This document shows, in pieces, positions 1-12,813 of a DNA stretch of 64,000 bases; within the stretch, counting starts at the first letter, position 1, and each line of letters begins with the position of its first letter. The position numbers were made by a program, and so were the translations under genes. The notes below the pieces were generated by a model that was not told the DNA's origin, ran no database searches, and saw nothing but the letters and a program-made list of their open reading frames with translations. The stretch is from Pyxicephalus adspersus (taxonomy: Eukaryota > Chordata > Amphibia > Anura > Pyxicephalidae), in the NCBI RefSeq assembly GCF_032062135.1, contig NC_092861.1:61251777-61315776 (forward strand). Reading direction: 5' to 3'.

Positions 1-36
1 CGCGTACTTTCGCGCTTCCAGCGAGCGCGGATTTCA

Positions 37-150
37 TTGATGAATCAGGGGCATTATGTCTGCTTTGCTGGATTTATAGTAATGGAAAGCTTTGGTGCAC
101 TTTTCCACAGAGTTGAAATCCTGGACATTGTGGGAGGATATCCAAAGACC
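37..150 (-). pseudogene. L1-type ORF2 endonuclease N-terminus, fragment
   Basis: The minus-strand frame ends with a block reading SSHNVQDFNSVEKC then KAFHYYKSSKADI. This is the start of the apurinic-type endonuclease domain of L1 ORF2, where the Asn of the HN/SxNV motif is a catalytic-site residue. The usual LQETH motif that should follow is degraded to PLIHQ. The frame closes before the rest of the domain, at the window edge. Confidence 0.55.
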
Positions 151-1202
151 CATCATGGCAAACTGGGAAACTAAGCCGCAGGCTATGTGATATAATAGGG
201 GTCTAACTGTTTCTCGAGGATTGAGAGAGGGGGAATCATTAGGAGAGGAGGGAAGTGCCACAGGAGGGTCAGGGATACAAAAATGGAAGAAGACATACAA
301 CCAAAACAACAAAGAGTGCATTTTTTAATGCAGTACAAGGTACCAGATGAAAAATGGGTGCTCTCTAATTCAGGTAGTGAGGTAGGGGAGAGCGCCCACT
401 CGGGGATTAGCAAAGCTTAGGAGACAGCATGTCTAAAAGGAATGGAAAAGCAACAGAAATGACTATAGTAGGGAACCTAACTAAGTTTTTTCAGGGAGTA
501 ATACCGGGGTCAGGTAATTATTAAACCAGCAGAGATTGGTGCCTACAGGGGAACCAAGGGCCTAAATAGGTATTACATAGGCAAAATATCATGATCAGTA
601 CACAATAAGAAATATGAGGTGTTGACTCTAATGGAGGCAGTGGAATCAGTACAAAGTTAACCTCTGCTACTACTGAGCAGTTTAACCGTGTGTTCCCGCC
701 CTTCTGGGTGGAGAAGAGAGGGGATTGTATGGGGGGGAGGGAAAGGGGGGAGATGGAGGGGGGGGAAAGAAGGTATAAGGCATTTATGTAGAGGTGATGC
801 TTTAATAAATTAAGCAATAGTAAATAAGCGAAAATAGTATTTGCATCATCTAAAAAATGTACCCTTAGTAAATAGCAAGAGCAGTAAAAGGTAAGGTATA
901 CTTGAAGAAGAAGGGTACTTTCTAGGAGTCCTTAATCACCAGGTAGGTATCTAGGATCAACCATTGCCACCTACAGTTCGGGAGGTAGTTGGAGACAGCG
1001 TAGGGGGAGCAGACCAATTTCTCCGGATAACAGTGGCCTGGAGCTCTGGAGGCACAGATGGAGAACACGATGGCAAAGTCAGTGTGATTTCACAAGAAGT
1101 GGTAAGGAAAGTTGACAGAAAACCTTACAATTTCATGCGGGTAAAGAAAAGGAGAAGGGCTTCTTGTTATGGGTGAAGTGCACGCTGAATGGAAACCCCC
1201 AT

Positions 1203-1568
1203 CTATAGCAGATGCAAATTTTTTATATATAGCAGATGCAAATGCAAAGTCCTGAAGGACTTGAAAAAATGGTCAAAGGGCTCGCCTTTTCTGGACCATG
1301 GTCGGGCACAAGTCTGCAAAGACCTGGTACTGGGACCCTTGGAATGAGAGCTCTGACCTGGCAGGATAGTCTCATTGGTGCAGTAGAAGGTAGGTTTAAA
1401 TATGATATCCTTCAGATGGCTGTTGGAACGTTTGGAACCTATGACGTGGTATATTTGATCCAACTCCAGTTTATCAATAGGGAGAGCAGGCAATACCTCT
1501 TGCAGCAGAGCGGTAATGGTGGAGGTAAGGTCCTCTATAGATTCTGGTGGTCCTACTGTAGCTTGCAC
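1203..1568 (-). pseudogene. L1-type ORF1 fragment
   Basis: This is an open frame of 121 codons. The stretch with LLQEVLPALP, then LELDQIYHVIG and later a block like DIIFK..FY matches the conserved core of L1 ORF1 proteins, which are trimeric RNA-binding chaperones of the retrotransposon. In active elements the core reads roughly LE.DR.HR.g....rDvi.k.hfy. Here the R residues of the DR.HR motif are replaced, and the frame runs out soon after, so this is a relic. Frames upstream at 1570-1760 look like the rest of the N-terminal half, with stops. Confidence 0.6.
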
Positions 1569-2000
1569 TGCAGCATGGAATGAATTTTATCCAGCAGCAC
1601 AGCTTCTCCAGTGAGGAAGGCAGGCTGAGGACCTGTTTCATGGCAAGCTATCATTTAAAGAGACATCAATAAAATCTGGCTCCTCTTTAGAGCATGGGGA
1701 GTCATCGGCTGGAAGAGAAGGTTCCATGTTTGAGGTACACATGGTTCTGGCTGGGAGCCTGGAGAGCCGCCCTTGGCATCCTACGATCTTGGGATTTTAG
1801 CCTATGAATGCCAGGTGAGCAGAAGGGGAGGGTGGTGAATTGATGTGCGCGATATGGCAGGTGATGCTGCTGTTAGCTGTGCCCAGGTGGTGTGGAGTGC
1901 AGTCAGACTACGTCCACCATCTTGGCTGACACCCTCCCCATAGGTTTCAAAGAGAAATGCAGACCCTAAGCTAACACCTTTACATAACACGCACCTAGAA

Positions 2001-4093
2001 ATCTGTCCAAAGCAGCTTTAAAGTTATGAAAACGCAACAGAAGTGACATTTGACATTTTCCCATATGGCTGTTCAAAAATACTTACCAATTTGCCACTGA
2101 TATTTTATATCTTTATTAAGATGGTTTCCTGCCAAATTATTCAGCATAAGATCTGTTCCAATCAGTCATTCATCAACTATAATCATTGCAGAAAATAATA
2201 ATTGACTGCCAAGCTTTGAAAATTTCCAGTGATACATTTGCTTATTTCTCACATAATAATGTGCACCTGCTTAGGCCACTTCTTTTGTATTAAATATGTT
2301 CAGCTCTTATCAATCTATGGTTTATTATGCGTGGTTTATTGTTTTCATTTTATAATACAGCCCTGAAATATTTATCTGCTTTGAAAGGTACAGAATGTTT
2401 TCTGTGTGTCAGACCAACAGCCTGTCTACTTATGAATTATCATATAACAAACAAAATGGATGCTGTAGAACGTGGAGGCACTGTGACTTATGTAACATTG
2501 TTATATGTTTAATGAAAACCTGAGCTGACTATTAGAGATAAAACTTTTATCTCACAAGTCTGCCTCTACCCCTATAGACCTGAATGTAGCTCTATATTAA
2601 GTCTCATTGGAAAAGCCTGTGACACTGGAATGCATCTAGGTGAGCAACTGTTGAGGGGGAAGGTTTGATTTAGGTAGAGCATACATAAAGGTTAAGCTGT
2701 TGTCTTTATTAAAACATTGCTTTTGATAGTTTAGTATTCCTAAAACCTTCTTAGCTGAGATACATAAAAAAAATTGAATGACTATTGTCTATTGCTGAAA
2801 TTTCTGAAATGAAAGAGAGAGCAACAAGGAAGGCAGGTTGTGCAGCACCAGATCACGCTATTCTGTCTAAGCTGAAATACATAACATAACCTATACAGTG
2901 AGGTAAAATAAGTGGGTCATTTAGTACCAGTGCAATGTTTGTTTGATAATACCAATATTCTGCCCAAAAAACAATTACATACAAAGTATTTGTCTGTGTT
3001 GCTGTTTGAGACTTTCCCTCATTTTCTATGTCAGTAGGACAAGAAGAAAGATGAAATATTTCTAATGAAGCCTCAGCCAAATTATTTGCAGCTCATTGAA
3101 GCTAGTTGTGATGTAGCTTCTGTTGCCAGACAGCACAGCCAGACGTTTGACCTCTATTTCAGCAACAATACAGATCAGTCTCTAACAATAGTCAAAATTA
3201 CACATGGAACTCTTTTCTCTTTCTGCCATTTCCCCCTTTTTATGTTTACTACTCCTCTCAATACAGGGCATTACTGTAATGTAAGATCAAAGTACTAATT
3301 TGTAGAGATACATTAAATTGTATTTTTTTATGTATATATAACTGCAAAGTGGTGCTATTTGTCTAGAGTTTATCATTAAATCTATTCATTAAATTTAGAT
3401 AAGATTTTTAAAAAATAAATTTATTTCTACCACAATAAAACATTTTCTGTAAGCAAAAAAAATTGATACAACCAAAATTAATGAGGAAATATTTTCAGCA
3501 GCTCAGCATTACCATGTCCCTAGTGCAAAATTAGTAGCAGTCTTATTAGTGATGAAATCTACCTTGTGAGCATGATGGGACATTTTCGGCACAAAGTGAA
3601 CTGGTAAAGTGATAGAAAGTCATTTAAGCATTGGTAAGCTAGAAGGGAAAATGCAGAACCTGCAATAACTGTAGTGAGATACATCACTTGCTGCCAGTCA
3701 CATTGTCAGAATAAATAAGCCATTAGAGTTGCTCTTGCTTGACCAAAAGAAGCTGTCAGTCAGGTACATTTTCCCAGATAAGAAGACTTGCATCTATAAA
3801 AGGAGCAAAACAAGAGTCTATCTTGATGTATACTGTGCAGCCAACCTTTTATAGTTCTTTGTTAAAAGTATTATACCACGTTTAATTGCCATGAAGTCCA
3901 TTTGTGTAATATAATATTATTTCGGATTGCTCCTTTCTTTTTAATCTGAAGCTATTGAAGATTTTTGAAACTGCCAAAGTAAAAAAATATGTTTTTTTTG
4001 CACAGTACCAACAGACTATGTCTATAGGTAGGATATAACTAAGACTTCTCATTTATTCTTTCCTGTGAGAGGGAAGTAGCATATATATATTTA

Positions 4094-4129
<36 letters not shown>

Positions 4130-5504
4130 AAAAGCAAAATTCTCTCCCAGTGGAAATTGGAAAAGGCAAAGATATTCAACATGGAGTATGCATGATACTG
4201 CACTACCTGCACTTATTTTATGATTGATTGATGCAGTACCTGGTATTCATTTAAAATAAGCAGTGGATACATTTGTAGTAATACTTATATGTGTGAACAT
4301 GTGCAACAAAACCGGATCACTTACAAATTATTATTCTTTGTGCCTAGGAACTGTACAGCCTAAGTGGGGGAAGTCAAAGAGAACAAATTCATACTTTTCT
4401 CTGCATTTATGCACGTATTGCGGTGCATAGAACCTAAAAGTGGTCTTCTTAAAGGATTATATATATTTTTAGTATGAACTATATTAAACTTATTAAACTA
4501 TATTAACTATATATGAACTATATATATATATATATTTCATTATTAAGTCAGTTGTTCTTATATTTCACTGGGCCTTGTCCCTCTTGAGACCCATTTATCT
4601 CCAACAGATTTTGGATTTAGAAGTGGATTAGGTTTCCAGTTTGTGTGGTGGCTGTTTCCAAAAAGTAAGCCTATTTTTTTACAAATATTAATCACATTCA
4701 TGTACTTCAGAGCTTGCAGGAAAGATTTGCAGTATTCCACATACTGTTATGCACATCCACAAGCTGTTAGATCATTTACAGCCCTCAGCATTCTGTTTTA
4801 CAAGAGAAATGAGAACCGTGTGATGTCTCAGCTCAACTCCTAAGTAAGCCATGCTGAGGTGAGGTGATTATAAAGGGAAGCAGTGCCAAAGATAGTTTTA
4901 GAACAGGTTAGTCACCTATGGCAGCAACTTCAGTGACAAACTCATTAAAGATTATGTATGAGTTCAAACTCTGGTATTATTTTTAATTTGTTCTCCTATT
5001 TTTTATTGTGTTATGTTCTATTGTAAAAAAAAATAAAATATATATATTTATTTTTTTACTAATCAGGTAGGTATAAAATATTGCATGTGAATATTTTATA
5101 GTTACAACTTGTTGTCCCGGAAAGTTGATCTCTAAGCAATATAACAGTTAAAGTTTTAGACATTAATTATTTAGGGAGAGACACACAACCTCCTGCTCTG
5201 CTATCACAGACGACATAATCTATTGGATTAAATCAGTCTGGCAGAAGTCATATATTCCTATAAGAATACTAAGCAGTCTTTGCAATACCAGCTTGTAATA
5301 AATGTATTTTTGACCTAGTAGTAAGTAGAAAGTTTACACTGCTGCAAAAAAAACAAAACAGGTAATAGTGATTTACTATATATATGTAAATTGTAAAGTT
5401 ATTGCATACTGCTGTTGGTATTTTATTAGTATCAATTCAAATAAATGACACTGTAACGTAGTACTAAAATAACATATAAAAATTATCTTTTTTTTTCTTT
5501 TTAG
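2001..5504 (+). other. DLGAP2: Intron of DLGAP2 upstream of the first exon seen (partial)
   Basis: No coding exon that I can support lies here. The sequence is AT-rich and holds short homopolymers and one (TA)n microsatellite. A polypyrimidine tract and TTAG at 5488-5504 form the acceptor of the next exon. The preceding DLGAP2 exon, which should carry the family block around SY.RAI..GCSQDD, is not visible and must lie left of the window. Confidence 0.6.
4081..4127. repeat. (TA)n microsatellite
   Basis: About 45 bases of almost pure TA alternation with two short interruptions on its left side. Confidence 0.9.
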
Positions 5505-5854
5505 CTGTTTCATATCCGAATTACAAAAAAACACCTCCGCCTGTACCCCCACGCACAACTTCCAAGCCGCTCATCTCAGTGACAGCACAAAGCAGCACAG
5601 AATCTACCCAGGATGCCTATCATGACCGGACTCAAAGGATGTCCCCATGGCCTTTAGATGGCCGGGGTCTTTACAATTCTACAGACAGCCTGGATAGTAA
5701 CAAGGCCATGAACCTTGCCTTGGAGTCTGCTGCAGCAAAGCGCCATGCCTCGGAAAGTAAAAGCAGTTCTGTTCGGAGCACCAGTGACAAGGCTGTTCTA
5801 GTGAGCAGGACAGATGACTTCCTTAAAAAGCGGCGCTCCTCAATTGGAATCCAG
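5505..5854 (+). CDS. DLGAP2: DLGAP2 coding exon A (proline-rich segment)
   Basis: The exon starts with two bases completing a codon, then reads VSYPNYKK, the proline-rich TPPPVPPR segment, and a Ser/Thr-rich linker with SLDSNKAMNLALE, ending SSIGIQ in phase 0. PPVPPR is a typical SH3 ligand. The linker is low in hydrophobic residues and probably disordered. The acceptor is a long T-rich tract followed by TTAG; the donor is CAG|GTAGAA. The final GIQ joins to VE of the next exon to make a GIQVE motif, which resembles the dynein light chain (DYNLL) site known in GKAP proteins. Read-through past the donor gives unrelated TA-rich sequence, which supports the exon end. Confidence 0.92.
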
Positions 5855-7671
5855 GTAGAACATATTTCATATATTTATATATTATATAATATATATATAT
5901 ATTATATTATATTAAATGGTGGCCTTTACATTTTTACATTTATATGCACAATGTGTATCTGCTTTGGTCTCTTACAATGCTCTTTGGTCTCTACATTTTA
6001 TTTGGTCTCTTACAATGCCATCTATTGGACCGTATGTACCATATACCCAGAAAAGATGGGAGACTGCAGTTTACATTTCAGTTTCAAATGAGCTCATTTT
6101 GGAAATGCATCATAAAATAAAAAGCAAACATTCACTAGTTGTTTAGAATTTAAATGAATTGAAGAGAAATAGGAATGAGTTAAAGCAGTTTAAAAAGGGT
6201 AAAGTTTGCACAGAAGCTTCATTTAAGTTCTACAAATATAGAGTGAAAACAAAGCTTTACAATTACCACTCACGCATTAAATTGCATCATCTAAAAGGGC
6301 CAAATGAGTTAACTGGCACTTAAAAAGAAATTAGTTACATTCCTGTTTGCCAGTCAAGAGTCCAGTGTGGTAAATACATGTAGATGGTGAGCTATTTTAG
6401 GGCGTACAGGTCAGTGTACTCATTATCACAGTACATTGGCAGCTAGAAATGAAAGTTTTTTTACCAACTAAAAAAACAATAGGAAACAATTCAGAACTGG
6501 AACATTTATGTAACATGGTTCTCAATAGTCATAATTGTTGTAAAATGAAATATTAGCATAGCTATCAGAGTATAACTGCTCTTGCTTGGCAGAGATATCA
6601 TAAAACCCTGCCAGAAATATCTACACAAATGAGCATTTTGTGTATTAAAATTTGCACATGTAAAATAAAGAGATATGTCATATAAAATAAGAAAGTAGAT
6701 TCTGCTTGATTAAATGTGATTACTACCTCATGAGAACAGCCTCATTGTAGGAGATTCTAATGTCCCTCCTTTGTGAATGAGATGCAAACGTGGGATTTTT
6801 GTATAATATATACCATTATACAATGAGAACATTTGTCATCACAATTGGCTGTCTATAGGACGTTCAACCAATATGTACAATAAAAAATTGGAACAAGTAA
6901 GTGTCTGTATTGTCCAGTTGGTCATCTGCTAATAATAGTCTTTAAAATATATTAATAAATGGTGCTGTATCCTTATGTAAAGTGGTACAAACATCTTGTC
7001 TTTATTAGCTGTAATCTATTAAACCAGATACAAATGCAGTTCCATCGCATGCCACAAGGTGCCACCCAAGTATAAACCAGGATTCCAGTGAAAAAAAATT
7101 TGGTTTATATTAGAGTACAAAGGTAAACAGGTCTAAGAAAATATTTAGGTTGCCATTATTGATTTGTCCTTCAAAATTGATAGCTGTCTGTAATAGTGAC
7201 TTTCAGGCTTAAATACTTCTTGGGTCATTAAACAAGCTACCAGAGGTAGCTAGCTTTATGTCATTGTCAAGGTAAAGACCTATGGCATAGATAGGAAAGC
7301 TATTGCTCCAGCTATAGGGTAACAAAGAATAAAAATATGGAATTTACAAATTTGATTTGTACAAATGCTTATCAAACCCATAATTTTAGTTAAAAAAAGC
7401 ACGTTTGTGTTTAAAAACTCAGTAAGTTTCCATTTTTGGTAAAATTTGAAAGGATGAGACTGCACTTAAAAAAAAAATTGACATGCCTTGAAATTGCATA
7501 CAAAAATATGTATAGATTATGCTTTGAAACTATTTATTAGTTTAGAGTAAATTCTAAATAGTGTTTTTTAATTGTTTCTGTCATCCTGTTAAGTACAGCA
7601 ATACCCAATATATTTGTCATTATACAACAAACACGTTCAAATATATTGCTATCACAAGGGGACTGACTCTT

Positions 7672-7835
7672 AAGGTGCGTACACACTTCCAATTTTTATC
7701 GTTCCAATCGAACGACGAACGATCGATTGGGCGAAAAATCGTTCGTAAAAAAGTAACCAACGACGCCGACGAACGAGGAAAGTCGCTGGAAACGAACGAC
7801 CGGACCGGCGGATCGGATCCTGCAGTCTCCGTTAG
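7672..7835. mobile_element. TIR element end, same family as 15522-15953
   Basis: It begins AAGGTGCGTACACACTT, very like the terminal repeat of the complete copy at 15522-15953. Its interior also carries the same GACGCCGACGAACGAGGAA block and several CGATCGT/ACGAACGAT words. After about 7835 the sequence departs from that copy, and no matching right end is seen, so this is a partial or rearranged copy. Confidence 0.6.
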
Positions 7836-8090
7836 GGAGGGATGAGGGAAGCTGCCTGTGTTTGCGTGGGCGGAGTCACGTGTGTTTGCGTGGGCGGAGT
7901 CACTTCAGTCCTGTCACTTCCTCTTCATGAAGAGGACACACGGAGGAACCACACACGGAGTCACCCATTCTGGTAAGTAATCGGTGGGTGGCTTATTTGC
8001 GGGGGGGGGGCTTATTTTTCATTTTTACCTAAAAAGGGGGGGCTGTCTTATTTGATGGCCCTGCCTTATCATCGGGGAAACACGGTAGTA
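7836..8090. repeat. GC-richer repeat segment with a 23-bp tandem duplication
   Basis: The unit TGTGTTTGCGTGGGCGGAGT plus CAC occurs twice, at 7857-7879 and 7881-7903. It is followed by G-rich tracts and then a segment ending GGGGAAACACGGTA. Its base composition differs sharply from the surrounding intron, so it is probably the interior of another dispersed element inserted into or fused with the TIR element on its left. Family not identified. Confidence 0.4.
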
Positions 8091-9367
8091 CCATAAACAC
8101 CTTCAGAATTTTCGTCATAGCCTTTTGCTTTACAAAAAATTAAATGTACAGTATGTGTATTTAAACATAGATTTAAATTATCCATTTAATCATAAAATTA
8201 TGTTTTGCCTTTTTTTACTGCAAGATAAACCTATTCTAATGATAAATTGGTATGCTATGTATTCTAATAACTTTGCCCTTGGGTGTAGCGCATTTTGCAT
8301 AACTAAAACTAGTATTTGTGTGAAAATCAATATGCCCAGGTAAAAGCTCATGACAAAACTATTAATGAATCACAGAAGCCTCCTGTATCCACTGAATAAT
8401 AAAGGAAATAATGCAAAACAACATAATTTTAACTAGAAATCATCCCTAGAACATTTTCTAAAGCTTAAGCAATTAATCTTAATAATTAAACTCCTTGAGG
8501 TTAAGTGAATGAAAGTCAATGCAACATAAATAATGATTTTATTAGGTCAGATGCTCTCTAAATACTCAAATGTATCACATCTACACCTCATTAATAATCG
8601 TTTTCTTGACGCATTTTGAAACACTCTTAGCTGATTGTTGAAGTCTATTTGGTGCACTGACCTAGAAATGACATCCTTTTTAAAAAAAGAAATTCAACTC
8701 TGCACTTAAAAGGATTACTAAAAAATCTATTATATTTAAATTATATTTTCAGGTTAATTTCTTAGCTAGAATGTGACCTTTCTTCGAAAAAGAACCCGTG
8801 GAAAGCTTGATTAACAGTTGAAATACACATAATGTAGTTCGGTATGCCTTTAAAACAATTTGTGCTTTTATCCATCCAGTACTGAAATTTACAAAGAAAT
8901 CTCAGGCAGTCCAGCCAGATTGGTGGTCTTACATTACTTTGCTGCAGTTATGCAAAGCAGCTTGGGCACTTGGATGCCCACAATCTCTGAATCGCCCATG
9001 AAGCAGCAGCACACTGAACTTGCTCCTCCTGTCAGAATGTTCTTTAGTACATATGTGTACAGCAGAGCTCTAAATAGAACTCTCTCGAATAATCAGTGCA
9101 AGCATTTAAACAGGATGCGTTTAAAATACATTTAAGTATTAAAAAATAAAAAGTCTTCTCCTGGCTGGCATAAACAAATGTTTTCTTTTTGCAGCAACAG
9201 ACAAAATGACCCACAGACAGTCTAACCAAAAGCCACACTTGCTGCCTAGCACTGGGTGTTCTAAATAGATTTCTGGGCCTAAGGAAGATGTTGGGCCTGG
9301 AATTGGGAATTTACCCCACCCTGTTTTTGCAGATTCCAAGTGAAACCAGCCCCAGAACAGAACAAAC

Positions 9368-9390
9368 TATATATATATATATATATATAG
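9368..9390. repeat. (TA)n microsatellite
   Basis: About 23 bases of uninterrupted TA alternation. Confidence 0.85.
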
Positions 9391-10451
9391 TTTTATATTA
9401 TCAGTATGTCTTAAATAAAAAAAGTGTATTATTAATAATCATATTTATTATTATATTCACATGTGCATGTAAACGTTTCCATGCTTATAATGAAATTTAG
9501 ATATTTGATAATTAAACAATAACATGTAGCTGACATTTTATAATACATACTTTTGCAGGTTAGAGGAAGTTTAGCAATCAAAGCTGGTATTTTAGTGAGC
9601 ACTGGATAATATATCGAATTGCTGTTATTAAATACTAACACCTGCTGTACATTTTAAATGTATTTGTTTTTTTTTTCAGTTTTTAACATTTACATATCTG
9701 TCCATAAATGTTATAAAAAAATGATTCTATTATGAAACTCTTCTATACTACTATATCCTTATCTAACTTTCTGTTAATTAGAAAAATATTATGCAATAAT
9801 GATAATTACTACACAGTTGATTGTGTAATTTAAACAATAATTTCAGAAAGCGCTTTCTTAAATGTAATTCTACATTTTCCTAAATTACCTTCACATCTTA
9901 CATAACGATGATCTTGGAAGAGAAACAATCAGTTTTTTAAGTCTTAAAAAAAAAAAAAGATGAAATCTAACATAATTTGTTTTGTGACACGTAAATATCA
10001 TTGTTATCCAAAGGAAATTGTTGTGTATATAGTATATATGATGTCTAGTAATAGAAGGATAGCGCTATATGTTTAAGATTGTGGAGTAACTACACCCCTG
10101 TCATCAGAAGTTGTTATTATCTTCTTTAGCAATGTGTTGTATACCTGATTACCAGTTTCCGACATCATCTGAATTACATTTTTGATCACTCTCCTGATCC
10201 ATGTTCTTCCCTCTGTGTACTTTAAAAACTTTTGATTAGTAGCAAATGAAACCCCAGACCCTAGATATGGGAGGATTAAAGAAGACAGGTTCCCCCTGCA
10301 TACCTAAGGAGGTTTTAAACATTGCCACCTAATTTGGATTCTGATTCTAATTTGGAATGCTTTTCTAATTTGATTAAATTGAAATGTGTGTTTGTTTCCT
10401 GGTAAAAAAAAAAATCAGTATTTTTATTCATTTATATCAATATTACCTAAC

Positions 10452-10725
10452 CAGGGTTCTGTGGAAATCTGGGGTTCTTCCAGGGATTGCTAGGGGTTCC
10501 TTAAGCAATAAGCAATTTGGACCTCCCATGTCAGTTACCACTGACACCAATTATCATTCTGACTATATGTAAAGGTGGCAGTCTTCTCACTGGTAGGCAA
10601 TGTAAGAGGCATTCTTCCTACTGACCCACTAATATACTGTGAGCTGTGGATATAGTAATTTTACCAGGCATTCCCTGCAAGTTATTTCAAGGGTTACCCC
10701 ATCCTAAATAGGTCAGGAAACACTG
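10452..10725 (+). mobile_element. hAT-type non-autonomous element, copy 1
   Basis: It starts CAGGGTTCTGTGG and ends CACTG, near the CAG...CTG ends of hAT elements. Its interior words (GCTAGGGGTTCCTT, CTCCCATGTCAGTT, CACTGACACC) reappear in reverse complement at 17529-17743. I see no convincing 8-bp target duplication around this copy. Confidence 0.55.
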
Positions 10726-12781
10726 ATTTAAAATATAAAATTGGATACACCAGGTTACCTTTTCTCATTATTTAAATAATTCAAAATTAATCTGTAGGCA
10801 CTCTTTAAATGGGAAGCTGTTTGCCTGTTCAAATTTATTAAAAAAGTCAACAATTTCATGGGGTGTACATACTTTTTTTTTTTTTTACAAGACTGTGTAT
10901 AATGATAGCCATGCATATGAAAGTTGCATTTTAGTTTAATTTGGAGTTCCTTTTTAATGCTATAGATGTAAAAAATAATTCATTTTCAAGCTTCAGTCAA
11001 CTATGATTTTCTACCACCAGTCCTAATATTCTAAATGATTTCCCTTGCAACCATGTATACAGAATTCTCTGGTTTTGATTTACTGAATAGTCAATGTTCA
11101 CCCAGCAAAGTAAATGTTAACTTATCATAGTTAATAGGCTTACTCCTGAATATAGTGTATAATGGAGGTGAAATTGGAGTGCTGCTTACGTACAGTTGGT
11201 TGATTGACATGAACATAGCTTCACCTTACTCACTAAGCCTACTGAATATTTGCTTAGTCTCAGGACAGAAATCCTAACCTTCTGCTTATTTGATTGGCTT
11301 TCTGTACAGAGCTTAAGGAAAAATTCCAAGCTTTACCTTTAATTGTAGAATACACTTTGGCAGGATGCTCTCAAACAACCTTGCATGTGAAGAGTTGTAG
11401 GACTGCAATTGCAATACTAAGACTAAACATGTAACTACACCTGTATATGCCTTCTAAACAGTTTTTAGTGTCAGATATGGATCAGTTGTTTTAGCAATAA
11501 AATTGTCAGCAAGCCCCAGGCATATATAACATGTTGACCAAAGAAAATGCATTATCGTATTTTAAAACTGCAAAGCTGGAAGCTGGTTGCAAAGGGCTGT
11601 TTAAAATACAAGTGTCATACTTAGGGCTAAGTAAATATTGGTACTGTTAATGAAATGATTTGTAAGCCTAAATCTGAGTTAGATTATTCTAAGTTTTCTC
11701 TGAGTTTTACTTTTTATTATATCAATAATATATAATATACCCAGCAGTGATTATATTGTTGTGCATTGTGTTTGACCCTTGAAGTAAAGTGAACCTTTCT
11801 GTTGGCCATATAGGTCACTTCAATCTCCAAGAGCAAAGTATACCAGAATGTAGTTCCTGATATTGTGGGAGGTGACTTTCTCCCCCTTTTTTCATATGAC
11901 AGTACGGGTGCCTTGGAATTGGCGCAGCACTGTCACAGTAATTGGTTTGAAAGCTTACACAGGGCTTTTTTTCCCAAGGCCCAGCAGCCAGATGGAGACA
12001 AGGTGGAAAGGTGAGCATGTACTGTTGAGGAGAGGGTAAGGTAATGCTCAACTCCAGACAATTGTTCAACATTAACCTTGCACCCTCATACTGTAAGGGA
12101 TAAATACTCATTTACATTTACAGTACTGGTAAAAAAAAAAATACTTTTACTTTATCCTTTGCACCCCTTCACCAGCCCCCCATCCCCACACGCACACCGG
12201 GACTTTGATTATCTCTTTGATGCTTTTGGTTGTGGATGGACCTTCAGTGTCTTCACTTGCAATGCAATACTATCCTTTGCCCTTTCTGCACTTTGCAAAA
12301 ATTTTGGAATTTAAATTAGGGGAAGTGAGTTTCCATGTGACAGTCTGTGCTGGTAATCACACAGTTTGGAGGAAACCACAAAGAATTTCTTACATAATGA
12401 TATCCAAATGAGAAGTCATTTGTATGGAATAGTGATCTTCGTGGAATGTTTTGAACCCTAATGTTTTTCTAAGTGGACTCTAGAAATGTTTTAGGTTTAT
12501 ATACACATTATTTGTGTTTATAATGATTTTTATGCTAGTGCAATTTTTGTCAATTTTTTTTTAGAAATAAAATGTGTGGCCATTGTTACACCTATGGCCG
12601 GTGTCAGGGCCATGCCATTCAGGGGATTTATTTGAGGTGATCATTTTTACCTATTTCATGAAAATTAATTATTTATATAAGAAAACCATTATGGTCTCTT
12701 CATAAATGTTTTCACCCACAAGTCATCTAAATTTGGAATCAATTAGAAATTGTATAAATCATGGGTCAATTGTATAAATCA

Positions 12782-12784
<3 letters not shown>

Positions 12785-12812
<28 letters not shown>
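12785..12812. repeat. Poly-T run
   Basis: An uninterrupted run of about 28 T bases, of which the exact length in a genome assembly is usually uncertain. Confidence 0.85.

Positions 12813-12813
<1 letters not shown>

Larger units (their letters stand above)
1..2000 (-). mobile_element. L1-like LINE, 5' part (ORF1 and start of ORF2), decayed and cut by window edge
   Basis: On the minus strand two L1-type blocks lie in the expected order. The first, at 1568-1203, resembles the ORF1 RNA-binding domain. The second, at about 150-37, resembles the start of the ORF2 endonuclease, with the pattern SHNVQ..NS..K..KAF.YY.S.KADI. Between and around them the frames are broken by stops and shifts, so the copy is not coding-competent. 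The rest of ORF2 would lie to the left of position 1. The 5' boundary near 2000 is an estimate from where similarity to this kind of sequence fades. The clade (L1 or Tx1-like) is assigned by pattern only. Confidence 0.65.

Noticed and set aside
3038..3298. Open frame with NYLQLIEASCD, faintly like the DLGAP block SYLRAI..GCSQDD
   Set aside because: Only a few positions agree, the frame lacks a defensible donor, and vertebrate DLGAP2 keeps this block nearly unchanged, so the real exon should look much closer.
5855..6091. Read-through of DLGAP2 exon A into a longer frame
   Set aside because: The extra residues are TA-repeat translation; a good donor and matching phase at 5854 explain the exon end.
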